Shown here piece by piece: positions 1 through 5,923 of a DNA stretch of 6,375 nt. Each line of letters begins with the position of its first letter. Position 1 is the first letter of the stretch. The DNA lies in contig NQJI01000086.1 in NCBI GenBank assembly GCA_002256705.1, positions 1-6,375 of the forward strand, read 5' to 3'. A program made the position numbers and the translations under genes. Under the pieces are notes generated by a model. It worked only from the letters and a program-made list of their open reading frames with translations, was not told where the DNA came from and made no database searches. This DNA comes from Methylococcaceae bacterium NSM2-1 (lineage in GTDB: Bacteria; Pseudomonadota; Gammaproteobacteria; Methylococcales; Methylomonadaceae).

Positions 1-34
1 TGACGATATACAACTTGGTATCTTTTTGAATATT

Positions 35-61
35 TTCGTGCTTTTTGTGTTATTCGTGGAT
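35..61. repeat. three-unit 9-bp degenerate tandem repeat
   Basis: Three TTCGTG-like hexamers (TTCGTG at 35, TTTGTG at 44, TTCGTG at 53) recur at an exact 9-bp period. The run ends where the transposase-like reading frame begins to look recognisable. This is seen directly. My impression that similar TTCGTG-rich tracts occur as dispersed intergenic repeats in environmental proteobacteria is recollection, not tested here. No coding or regulatory role is evident. Confidence 0.5.
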
Positions 62-63
62 CA

Positions 64-196
64 AATGATTTTTCTAGGATTAAAAGAAGAAGTTCGATGA
101 AGATGTTCGAGAGTTTTCCTGATTTGAAAAAACGCTATCGGGGCCGGCATTTCTTCATCTTTTGAACCATCATTGAATGATCTCCTCACTCTATAA
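64..196 (+). pseudogene. decayed fragment of IS200/IS605-family (Y1) transposase
   Basis: A plus-strand frame is open from position 4 to a TGA at 163-165. From about 79 to 156 it encodes IKRRSS followed by MKMFESFPDLKKRY, a Gly-Arg-His and Phe. This closely resembles the segment of IS200/IS605 TnpA proteins that precedes the HFWARGYF motif. The usual Trp after KRY is Arg, and after HF the match stops abruptly, with a stop four codons later. In another frame 161-193 reads FEPSLND, which could be a scrap of the TnpA C-terminus brought close by an internal deletion; this second part is weak. The HUH metal-binding motif and the catalytic tyrosine are both absent, so the piece is inactive. It lies downstream of hemY on the opposite strand. 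Family recognition is from memory of the motif. Confidence 0.6.
169..181. repeat. 13-bp perfect palindrome ATCATT-G-AATGAT
   Basis: Two 6-bp arms flank a single G. A TATAAT hexamer follows at 192-197, but no properly spaced -35 precedes it and no plus-strand gene follows, so I do not call a promoter. It may be chance in AT-rich relic DNA. Confidence 0.3.
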
Positions 197-403
197 TCTT
201 CAATGTACTTCCCTTATGTGTCATGAATAAATATATTCATTACTCAACTGGTTCGGTTTTTGACAAAGGCTTTATGTTCTTTTCGGCTTTCCATCAGTTT
301 ATCTTTATGCAAAACCTGTCAACCCAATACATCCTTGTAGGGTAATTCCATGAACACCACCCATATGGATAAATTGTGCTTGCAACGTATCCTGTGACTG
401 TTA
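197..403. other. non-coding spacer downstream of hemY
   Basis: No credible gene is present; the longest plausible minus-strand frames are about 19 and 24 codons and are unsupported. After the hemY stop, a short inverted repeat GGGT (340-343) / ACCC (359-362) could form a weak hairpin, extendable by G-T wobbles, and CCATATGG (361-368) is a palindrome. Neither is followed by a T-run on the hemY-sense strand. No intrinsic terminator for the hem operon can therefore be named here. Confidence 0.5.
223..240. repeat. AT-rich 7-bp inverted repeat (ATGAATA-AATA-TATTCAT)
   Basis: The 7-bp arms match perfectly around a 4-bp loop. It has no GC-rich stem and no T-run, so it is not an intrinsic terminator. 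No gene is positioned to be controlled by it. Confidence 0.35.
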
Positions 404-1633
404 TTACGATAGGGTATCTATTCGACTCACAATCTCACTGGATGCCAGCTCCAGTCCATTCTTGTAACACGTGCTGGCATTGTCTTTATCGCCTTGTGCA
501 AATAACAAATCGCCCAGTAATTGATAAGCTTGAACGGTAGGCTCGGCAGCGATGCTTTTAGCTAGATAGCTTTCTGCCTTAAAGGTATCGCCACATTTAA
601 CCGCCAGCTTGCCCAGAACTGCTAACAACACAGCATTTTCCTGATGCACATAAGCCCATTTCTCTGCGGTTTCTAACTGCTTTGCAACATTGTTCGACTG
701 GATACTGCCAAACAACGCTACTAAAGTTTCATCCCAATTCACTGACAATACATCAGCCAGATTCTGCTCAATTTCAGCGCCCGCTCCGGCTTCAATCATT
801 GAGGCAAAATAGATAGCCGAAATACCGGGCATGGTTTTTATGTAATCAGGAATTTCCGACCATAGTGATTGAATTTCTTCAGTATTGCCAATTTCTGCAG
901 ATTGCTTTAACAATTGACTGAATGCTTCAGTTTCCAGCAGTTTTATTTCGGCTTCCATCAGAATCTTATTGGTATGCAATGACGGAATCAGTTTTCGTAT
1001 GCCTTGCCAATCCCCTACATGTTGATAGGTTTGATGCAATAATTTTAGAACAGTGGCATGAGTCGGGTCGATTGAATGCAATCTGGTCAACGTTTCCAGT
1101 GCCTGTTCAAACTGGTTGCCCGACAAATTCAGTTCCGCCTGGGTGAGTCCTATCACTACGCCGGAATCAGGCGCCTGGTCAGCGGCCTTTTTTAAATATT
1201 CATCCCTTTTATCAAACGCTCCGCGTGATTGGGCTGCTTTTGCCGCAGTCAAATAATGAATTAACGGGGCACCACTGTGAGAAGCGTGTTTGATTAAAAC
1301 ATTTTCCGCTCTTTCCCAGTTACCTTCTGCAGAATCGACCAAACCTGCGATCAACGCTTCTTGAGATCGGTTAAATTTAATGTTTTTACCACGGCTTTTA
1401 AGTTGTCCGGGCAGTCTGAACAGCCAGCCCAATAATCTGAAGAATAAATAAAATACAAAAAAACCAATAATCAGGCTAACTGCAAAAACCACCAGCGATG
1501 TTTCCAATGACCAATGCCCAATACCAATCAGCACATAACCTGGATTATCAAATCCTTGCAGCCAATGACTGACAAAAAAAGCGGCTGCAACAGTAGCAAG
1601 AAGAGAGCCTAGAAAATATAATAATTTTTTCAT
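404..1633 (-). CDS. hemY: HemY-like inner-membrane TPR protein of the haem operon
   Basis: HemY is the conserved membrane protein at the end of gammaproteobacterial hemCDXY operons. It is associated with late haem synthesis, but its biochemical role is not firmly established, and it is unrelated to the protoporphyrinogen oxidase also called HemY in Bacillus. The 409-residue protein is close to the usual length of about 400. Two hydrophobic segments (about 5-25 and 46-71) fit the HemY N-terminal membrane region. They are followed by a basic stretch and a GNWERAE motif near 104-110. The rest is helical with TPR-like repeats, clearest at 333-398 (GDTFKAESYLAKSI, then GDLLFAQGD). I chose ATG at 1633; a TTG directly before it (1636) is in frame but less likely. 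AGAGA lies about 7 bases upstream as a modest ribosome site. It starts 13 bp after hemX and ends with tandem TAA stops (404-406, 401-403). Confidence 0.9.
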   Translation of the reverse strand: MKKLLYFLGSLLATVAAAFFVSHWLQGFDNPGYVLIGIGHWSLETSLVVFAVSLIIGFFVFYLFFRLLGWLFRLPGQLKSRGKNIKFNRSQEALIAGLVDSAEGNWERAENVLIKHASHSGAPLIHYLTAAKAAQSRGAFDKRDEYLKKAADQAPDSGVVIGLTQAELNLSGNQFEQALETLTRLHSIDPTHATVLKLLHQTYQHVGDWQGIRKLIPSLHTNKILMEAEIKLLETEAFSQLLKQSAEIGNTEEIQSLWSEIPDYIKTMPGISAIYFASMIEAGAGAEIEQNLADVLSVNWDETLVALFGSIQSNNVAKQLETAEKWAYVHQENAVLLAVLGKLAVKCGDTFKAESYLAKSIAAEPTVQAYQLLGDLLFAQGDKDNASTCYKNGLELASSEIVSRIDTLS

Positions 1634-1646
1634 CAAGTATTCTCTA

Positions 1647-2876
1647 TTATTGCGTTGCTGGTACTGCTTCAGCGGGAGCCACTGTTTCAGGCGGATTTAT
1701 AGCTTCAGCCGGTTTTATTGATTCAACTGGATTAGTTGTTTCAGCTGGTACAACTGTTTCTGCTGGTTGCATTGCTTTATCTGTTTCTATCCTCAGTTTG
1801 GTAATATCCCTGAGCATTTTTAACGATGAACTGATATCAGGAAACTGACTATGAATTTTAATGTTATTAAACCGATCCAGCTCGGCGATAAAGTTATTAA
1901 CATCAGAGTTTTTGGCAAAGTGCTGCGCTGTCCATTTTTTTGCATCCGCCAGACTGGATTGAAAAAGCGCTTCATTATGCTGAACCAGCGAAATTTTCAC
2001 CATTTCCAATTTCACTCTTAATTGCTCACGAATAAATTGTGCTTCTTCGGGCGTTAGTATTTCTTTAACTTCATGTTCTGTGTGCCTGATAGTGACTAAA
2101 CCTTCCAGTTGATCCATGGCAGAGTCAAGCAGGCCTTGATCTTCTGTTGTTTCGTCAGGTTGCTTTTTTTCTTCTACAGGCTTTGTCAATGATTTACCTG
2201 TATAAGGCAAAAACAGCACTAATTTATCAACTTGGTCTTGCAGGGTCTGAATTGATGCATAAATACCGACAATATCGGGGACAGTAATGCTTTTGATAAC
2301 TGCAATTTCTCTGGCAATCTGTTCGCGCACTTTAAACGTACCTGCATCACCGCTTTCTCTTAAACGTTGATCGGCTGCTTCTAATGCTTCACGCGTGGTG
2401 TTAACATCACCGATTAAATGCAAGCGTTCATTGGCGACACTTAATAAATATTCGGCATCAGCAATTAACCAGTCACCGCGCGTCTTGCCCAGTTGACGCT
2501 GAATCCGGGCAATTGCATCATTCAACTCTTTGCGGGTGCTTTCCAGTTTTTCATTGTGTAACTGGGAAAAGTCAGCGAGAGTTTTATTAAAGTGGGTATC
2601 TTTACCGGCAACATTGGCTTCTATGGTAGCAAGCTGGGACTGAATGGCCACAAGTTGGGACTGATAGTCAGCTATCTGCTTTGACATTTCCCCTTTTACT
2701 TCGCCACCTAAGCCTTTCTGCTCATCCCGCAATTGCGTAAATAGATAAAAACCGGCACCTGCAAGCCCTATAATAATGAGCAGAATAATAACGCCAAACC
2801 AGAATCCGCTACGCGACCTGCGGGCTTGTTTAGTCTCGCCCAGATCTTGTTCTTGTTGTTCACTCAATTCGGCCAC
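1647..2876 (-). CDS. hemX: HemX-like membrane protein of the haem operon
   Basis: This is the HemX family protein, often labelled uroporphyrinogen-III C-methyltransferase; no SAM-binding or CobA-like motif is visible here, so that label should not be copied. With the GTG start at 2876 it is 409 residues. A basic patch (ARRSRS) precedes a single membrane segment at about 24-46, which by the positive-inside rule predicts a cytoplasmic N-terminus and a periplasmic body. A Gln/Glu/Lys-rich coiled-coil-like region spans about 50-130. The family signature follows around 136-175 (WLIADAEYLLSVANERL, then ALEAADQRL). Residues 371-406 are six P-x-E-x-x-x hexapeptide repeats. The frame is open upstream to a GTG at 2897 (416 residues), but AGGGGG sits 6 bases before the 2876 GTG, so I prefer that start. 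It overlaps the 3' end of hemD by 13 bp. The function is probably structural or organisational in tetrapyrrole synthesis (inference). Confidence 0.88.
   Translation of the reverse strand: MAELSEQQEQDLGETKQARRSRSGFWFGVIILLIIIGLAGAGFYLFTQLRDEQKGLGGEVKGEMSKQIADYQSQLVAIQSQLATIEANVAGKDTHFNKTLADFSQLHNEKLESTRKELNDAIARIQRQLGKTRGDWLIADAEYLLSVANERLHLIGDVNTTREALEAADQRLRESGDAGTFKVREQIAREIAVIKSITVPDIVGIYASIQTLQDQVDKLVLFLPYTGKSLTKPVEEKKQPDETTEDQGLLDSAMDQLEGLVTIRHTEHEVKEILTPEEAQFIREQLRVKLEMVKISLVQHNEALFQSSLADAKKWTAQHFAKNSDVNNFIAELDRFNNIKIHSQFPDISSSLKMLRDITKLRIETDKAMQPAETVVPAETTNPVESIKPAEAINPPETVAPAEAVPATQ
1659..1766 (-). repeat. six-copy 18-bp tandem repeat encoding the HemX C-terminal tail
   Basis: The Glu codons (TTC on the plus strand) fall at 1668, 1686, 1704, 1722, 1740 and 1758, exactly 18 bp apart. 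They encode six hexapeptides: PAETVV, PAETTN, PVESIK, PAEAIN, PPETVA and PAEAVP. The units share Pro at position 1 and Glu at position 3 and diverge elsewhere, so this is an aged minisatellite rather than a fresh duplication. The low-complexity tail lies beyond the conserved HemX domain. Confidence 0.9.
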
Positions 2877-3655
2877 TCTATTCCCCCTGTTACACACATT
2901 GTTACTGTCTCGAGAATTGCTGCATCGGAAGGACTATTCGTCACTGCAATTCGTTTAAATCCCATGTCGGCAGCTATTTGCCTGATTCTATTGCTAACCA
3001 CTACCAGAGGCACTTCGATCAATCGCTGATGATGTTTTTCTTCCAGCATGATTAATAAGTTCCGCAACGCTTCACCGCTGGTGATGGTGATGGCATTCAA
3101 CTTATCTTGTGCAAGCAATAAACTTACTTGGGAGCTGTCAATGCCGGGAATTATCCGTTTATATACGTCCAGATACTCAACGTTTGCGCCTCTGCTACGC
3201 AACGTAGTAGCGAGTTCTTCGCGCCCACCTTCGCCACGAACGATTAAATAACGCTGACCATTGATCTGCTGCATTTGCGGCATTGCCAGCAATGCCTCAC
3301 TGTTATAACCACTTTCAGGCACTAAATCGACTGGCAACCCGGCCAGTGCCAAGGCTTGAGCGGTTGCCTTTCCTATTGCAGCAATTCGCACCGACTTAAA
3401 TTGTTCTATTTTAACATCAACTGAATAGTAACTGTGCATTGTTACTGCATTGGCACTCACAAAAACAAGCCATTGATATCGATCCAGGTGTGCCAGTGTA
3501 TTTTGTATCGTGCAAGAATCATCCAACGCCGCAATAGCCAGGGTTGGAAACCGGACCGCCACCCCGGCCTGCTCTTCAATTAAATGACTTAAGTTTTCTG
3601 CTTGATGTGCGGGGCGAGTCACTAATACATGCGCCCCGTTCAACAACTTAATCAA
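2864..3655 (-). CDS. hemD: uroporphyrinogen-III synthase
   Basis: The enzyme inverts ring D of hydroxymethylbilane and cyclises it to uroporphyrinogen III, in the cytoplasm. It has 263 residues, against about 246 in E. coli. Sequence identity in this family is low, but the landmarks are present in order: VLVTRP at 10-15, FVSANAV at 65-71, AAIGKATA at 92-99, the strongly conserved RGEGGRE at 140-146, a DVYKR with the conserved Tyr at 165, ITSGEAL at 191-197, VVVSNRI at 218-224 and SPSDAAILE near 241-249. The start is TTG at 3655, whose TTGA overlaps the hemC stop, implying translational coupling; no strong Shine-Dalgarno is visible. In-frame TTG codons at 3646 and 3643 are alternatives that would remove only three or four residues. 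The 3' end carries the hemX ribosome site and overlaps the hemX start. Confidence 0.95.
   Translation of the reverse strand: MIKLLNGAHVLVTRPAHQAENLSHLIEEQAGVAVRFPTLAIAALDDSCTIQNTLAHLDRYQWLVFVSANAVTMHSYYSVDVKIEQFKSVRIAAIGKATAQALALAGLPVDLVPESGYNSEALLAMPQMQQINGQRYLIVRGEGGREELATTLRSRGANVEYLDVYKRIIPGIDSSQVSLLLAQDKLNAITITSGEALRNLLIMLEEKHHQRLIEVPLVVVSNRIRQIAADMGFKRIAVTNSPSDAAILETVTMCVTGGIEWPN
2883..2888 (-). promoter_or_regulatory. ribosome binding site that decides the hemX start
   Basis: AGGGGG on the minus strand lies inside the hemD coding end, 6 bases before GTG at 2876-2874. The alternative GTG at 2897 has no comparable purine tract upstream. A TTG (2867-2865) overlaps the hemD TGA as TTGA but is less favoured. 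Confidence 0.6.
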
Positions 3656-4578
3656 TGGAATAACGCTTGCAGAATTCTATCTGCACCCTGAGCCAGTAAA
3701 TCTTCGGCGATCAGCCGGCCGATTGCTTCCGCCTCATCTAATCCGCCCGATCGTTCCGCCCGATAAAGGACACTCCCATCGGGACTGCCGACCAATCCGC
3801 GCATGAATATTTGCTCACCCTGTAATTGTGCAAAACCTGCAATCGGTACCTGGCAACCGCCATTCAAGCGTGCATTCATCGCTCGTTCAGCGGTTACGCA
3901 TAGCCCCGTTTCAGCATCATGCAAAGCGTTCAAAATTTCATTGATTTCCGGATCTTCAACACGACATTCTATGCCTATGGCCCCCTGGCCAACTGCCGGC
4001 AGGCTGACGCTTGTATCCATAGATTGGGTAATACGATCAGCCATACCCAATCTTTTTAAACCCGCTGATGCCAGAATAATCGCGTCATAGATACCCGAAT
4101 CCAGCTTGGCCAAACGTGTATTGACATTACCCCGTAACGATATTACTTCAGCATCAGGGAGTTTTTCTTTAATCTGGCATTGTCTGCGCAGGCTGGACGT
4201 GCCAATTCTGGCGTTAGGCGGCAACTCATTTAACGTTGAATAACGATTTGATACAAAAGCATCAGTTGGATCTTCGCGAGATAAAATAGCCGCCAAATGC
4301 AAGCCTTCAGGAAATTCTACCGGCACATCTTTCATGGAGTGCACAGCAATATCAGCTGACCATGCCAATATACCCTGCTCCAATTCTTTAACAAACAAGC
4401 CTTTGCCGCCGACCTTGGCTAACGGCGCGTCGAGAATTTTATCACCCTGTGTCACCATCTTGACCAGTTCCGTCTTTATCCCTGGAAATGTCCGTTCCAA
4501 GAGATCTGCAACATGTTCTGCCTGCCACAACGCCAAAGGACTCTTGCGCGTGGCAATACGAATAATTTTTTCAGCCAA
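3652..4578 (-). CDS. hemC: porphobilinogen deaminase (hydroxymethylbilane synthase)
   Basis: HemC condenses four porphobilinogens head to tail into the linear hydroxymethylbilane, on a dipyrromethane cofactor that it attaches to itself. The 308 residues compare with 313 in E. coli and align almost without gaps. Visible landmarks, numbered as in E. coli, are Arg11 and Ser13 in [11 protein letters not shown], the KVGGKGLF loop at 55-62, the catalytic Asp84 in HSMKDVP, Arg131/Arg132 in [16 protein letters not shown] at 148-156, [13 protein letters not shown] at 192-204, and the cofactor-attaching Cys242 in LNGGCQVPI. All key residues are intact. The start is TTG: an in-frame TGA lies only four codons upstream (4590-4588), no ATG or GTG intervenes, and GAGG sits 7 bases before it. 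The gene heads the hemCDXY operon and overlaps hemD by 4 bp. Confidence 0.98.
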   Translation of the reverse strand: MAEKIIRIATRKSPLALWQAEHVADLLERTFPGIKTELVKMVTQGDKILDAPLAKVGGKGLFVKELEQGILAWSADIAVHSMKDVPVEFPEGLHLAAILSREDPTDAFVSNRYSTLNELPPNARIGTSSLRRQCQIKEKLPDAEVISLRGNVNTRLAKLDSGIYDAIILASAGLKRLGMADRITQSMDTSVSLPAVGQGAIGIECRVEDPEINEILNALHDAETGLCVTAERAMNARLNGGCQVPIAGFAQLQGEQIFMRGLVGSPDGSVLYRAERSGGLDEAEAIGRLIAEDLLAQGADRILQALFH

Positions 4579-4585
4579 AGGAAGA

Positions 4586-4590
4586 CCTCA
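4586..4590 (-). promoter_or_regulatory. ribosome binding site for the TTG start of hemC
   Basis: TGAGG on the minus strand ends 7 bases before TTG at 4578-4576. The TGA inside it is also the in-frame stop that excludes any longer hemC. A nearby ATG (4591-4589) is out of frame and closes after six codons. Confidence 0.65.
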
Positions 4591-4667
4591 TTTTTCAAAA
4601 AATGGGTTTATTGTAACCTTATTTAACTTAATGGTCTGTTATCGAGAATTAATAGTTTGTTGGATTC

Positions 4668-4696
4668 CTGATAAATTAAAGGACCAATGCTGTCAA
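4668..4696 (-). promoter_or_regulatory. candidate sigma70 promoter of hemCDXY
   Basis: A perfect TTGACA -35 (4696-4691) is followed after 17 bp by TATCAG (4673-4668), which matches 4 of 6 bases of TATAAT. Transcription would begin near 4661, leaving a leader of roughly 80 bases. A second possible -10, TACAAT at 4615-4610, is closer to hemC but lacks a recognisable -35. Confidence 0.5.
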
Positions 4697-4730
4697 GAAT
4701 CAATGAGCCAGATGAATAAGTACTCAAAGT

Positions 4731-4754
4731 TTATTATTGATTTATCATTAATAA
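4731..4754. repeat. AT-rich imperfect inverted repeat between the divergent operons
   Basis: The arms TTATTATTGA (4731-4740) and TCATTAATAA (4745-4754) pair at 9 of 10 positions around a TTTA loop. It lies about 35 bp upstream of the hemC -35 on the side facing pdxA. It could be an operator or an UP-like AT-rich element; only the symmetry is seen, and no known binding consensus fits it well. Confidence 0.4.
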
Positions 4755-4820
4755 TTAAGTTTCCTCGAACAGCACACGGTTAGCTTTAAATTGGTGTTCC
4801 TGATTTCTAAGGTAACGCGC

Positions 4821-4871
4821 AAAAAATAAACCGCCACAGATTCACAGATTATCCTCGTAGGCGTTTTTTTT
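4821..4871. repeat. inverted repeat with A-run and T-run ends, terminator-like
   Basis: AAAAAATAAA plus CGCC (4832-4835) faces GGCG (4860-4863) plus eight T (4864-4871) across a 24-bp loop holding the CACAGATT pair. The short 4-bp GC core and long loop make it a poor intrinsic terminator. It lies just upstream of pdxA in a place where a terminator would not be needed, so a relic of a small repeat element is equally likely. Confidence 0.3.
4835..4850. repeat. perfect tandem octamer CACAGATT x2
   Basis: Two identical 8-bp units are adjacent. They lie within the loop of a weak inverted repeat described separately. CACAGATT tracts look to me like a dispersed intergenic repeat family, but that is recollection and unverified. 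Confidence 0.6.
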
Positions 4872-4894
4872 AAAATCATCGAGTCCTTATGCTG

Positions 4895-4900
4895 TAAAAT
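4895..4900 (+). promoter_or_regulatory. possible -10 element for pdxA
   Basis: TAAAAT matches 5 of 6 bases of the sigma70 -10 and would give a leader of about 20 bases. No recognisable -35 lies 16-18 bp upstream, so support is weak. Confidence 0.25.
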
Positions 4901-4926
4901 TACCTCTTTTTTAGACTTCATGGCAC

Positions 4927-5919
4927 ATGGCTCTCAATACCATACCGCGCATTGCGATAACCCCCGGCGAACCTGCCGGTATAGGCCCCGATCTTTGTAT
5001 TCAGCTTGCACAGCAGGATTTACCCTGTCAACTCATCGCGATAGCCAGCCCTGAATTGCTGGTGCAGCGCGCCAAACAGTTAGGCTTTTCTATCCGGATA
5101 AACGAATTTGACAGTTCCTTACCGCCAACGGCCCATACGGCAGGATGCTTGACGGTGTTGCCGGTTGAACTCGCAGAACCCGCCCAATGCGGACAGACAA
5201 ACCCGCTAAACAGTCGTTATGTATTAAAAACCATTACGAAAGCAACAAAAGGTTGCATGGATGGGCTTTTTGATGCGATGGTAACCGGCCCTGTACATAA
5301 AGGCATTATCAATGATGCAGGTTTCCCCTTTAGCGGTCATACCGAATATATTGCCGAAATTACCGGTGGTCATCCGGTGATGATGCTGGCAACGCCGGGG
5401 CTGCGCGTTGCCTTGGTTACGACTCACTTGGCACTTGCTGAAGTCTGTCCAGCCATCACTCATACGCGCCTGAGAACCGTCATTCGTATACTGGAACATG
5501 ATTTGCGTACCCGCTTTCATCTTGATAACCCAAAAATACTGGTGTGTGGACTTAACCCTCATGCCGGAGAAAACGGCCACTTGGGCCGTGAAGAGATCGA
5601 CATTATCGAACCGGTACTCGAAGGCTTTCGCCAACAGGGCTTTAACCTTCAGGGACCGCTCCCTGCAGATACTGTATTTACCGCCAAATATCTAGCGTCT
5701 GCGGATGCCGTGTTAGCCATGTATCACGACCAGGGTCTGCCTGTGCTTAAATATCTGGGTTTTGGAAAGTCCGTCAATATCACGCTGGGACTTCCTATTA
5801 TCCGCACCTCTGTTGACCACGGCACCGCTTTAGACCTCGCCGGCACTGGCAAAGCCGACCCCGGCAGTCTGTTTGCTGCCCTGCAATCTGCATTAACAAT
5901 GGCGACTAACAATTCCTGA
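4927..5919 (+). CDS. pdxA: 4-hydroxythreonine-4-phosphate dehydrogenase
   Basis: PdxA oxidises 4-phosphohydroxy-L-threonine with NAD(P), giving after decarboxylation 3-amino-1-hydroxyacetone phosphate, which PdxJ uses to make pyridoxine 5'-phosphate (vitamin B6). It is a cytoplasmic dimer. The 330 residues match the family length (329 in E. coli). Landmarks are [12 protein letters not shown] at 11-22, [14 protein letters not shown] at 119-132, SGHTEY at 136-141, and the three divalent-metal histidines His167 (TTHL), His212 (NPHAGE) and His267 (MYHDQG), each one residue offset from E. coli. [19 protein letters not shown] follows at 288-306. All are intact. The ATG at 4927 gives the expected N-terminus, but no good Shine-Dalgarno precedes it, and an out-of-frame ATG sits at 4920. 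surA, the usual upstream neighbour in enterics, is absent; hemC is divergent instead. Confidence 0.98.
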   Translation: MALNTIPRIAITPGEPAGIGPDLCIQLAQQDLPCQLIAIASPELLVQRAKQLGFSIRINEFDSSLPPTAHTAGCLTVLPVELAEPAQCGQTNPLNSRYVLKTITKATKGCMDGLFDAMVTGPVHKGIINDAGFPFSGHTEYIAEITGGHPVMMLATPGLRVALVTTHLALAEVCPAITHTRLRTVIRILEHDLRTRFHLDNPKILVCGLNPHAGENGHLGREEIDIIEPVLEGFRQQGFNLQGPLPADTVFTAKYLASADAVLAMYHDQGLPVLKYLGFGKSVNITLGLPIIRTSVDHGTALDLAGTGKADPGSLFAALQSALTMATNNS

Positions 5920-5923
5920 TAAA

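Noticed and set aside
173..197. TTGAAT ... TATAAT as a promoter
   Set aside because: The spacing is only 13 bp and no plus-strand gene follows for more than 4 kb.
264..335. 24-codon minus-strand frame containing KLMESRKEHKAFVKNRTS
   Set aside because: It is too short, begins just after a stop, has no ribosome site, and matches no family I know; it may be a scrap of a lost gene but cannot be supported.
310..368. 19-codon minus-strand frame starting MGGVHGITLQG
   Set aside because: It is very short and unsupported; it looks more like translated intergenic repeat DNA than a gene.
1647..2876. uroporphyrinogen-III methyltransferase activity for HemX
   Set aside because: There are no SAM-binding motifs and the architecture is one membrane helix plus coiled coil; the name is an inherited annotation.
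4729..4760. possible IHF site (AATCAA core on the minus strand)
   Set aside because: The TTR half expected after the four-base gap is absent.
4334..4783. 149-codon plus-strand open frame across the 5' end of hemC and the spacer
   Set aside because: It is antisense to conserved hemC codons and has no recognisable family features; it is a shadow frame.
5224..5634. 136-codon minus-strand open frame inside pdxA
   Set aside because: It lies entirely antisense to the conserved core of pdxA, including the metal-binding histidines.
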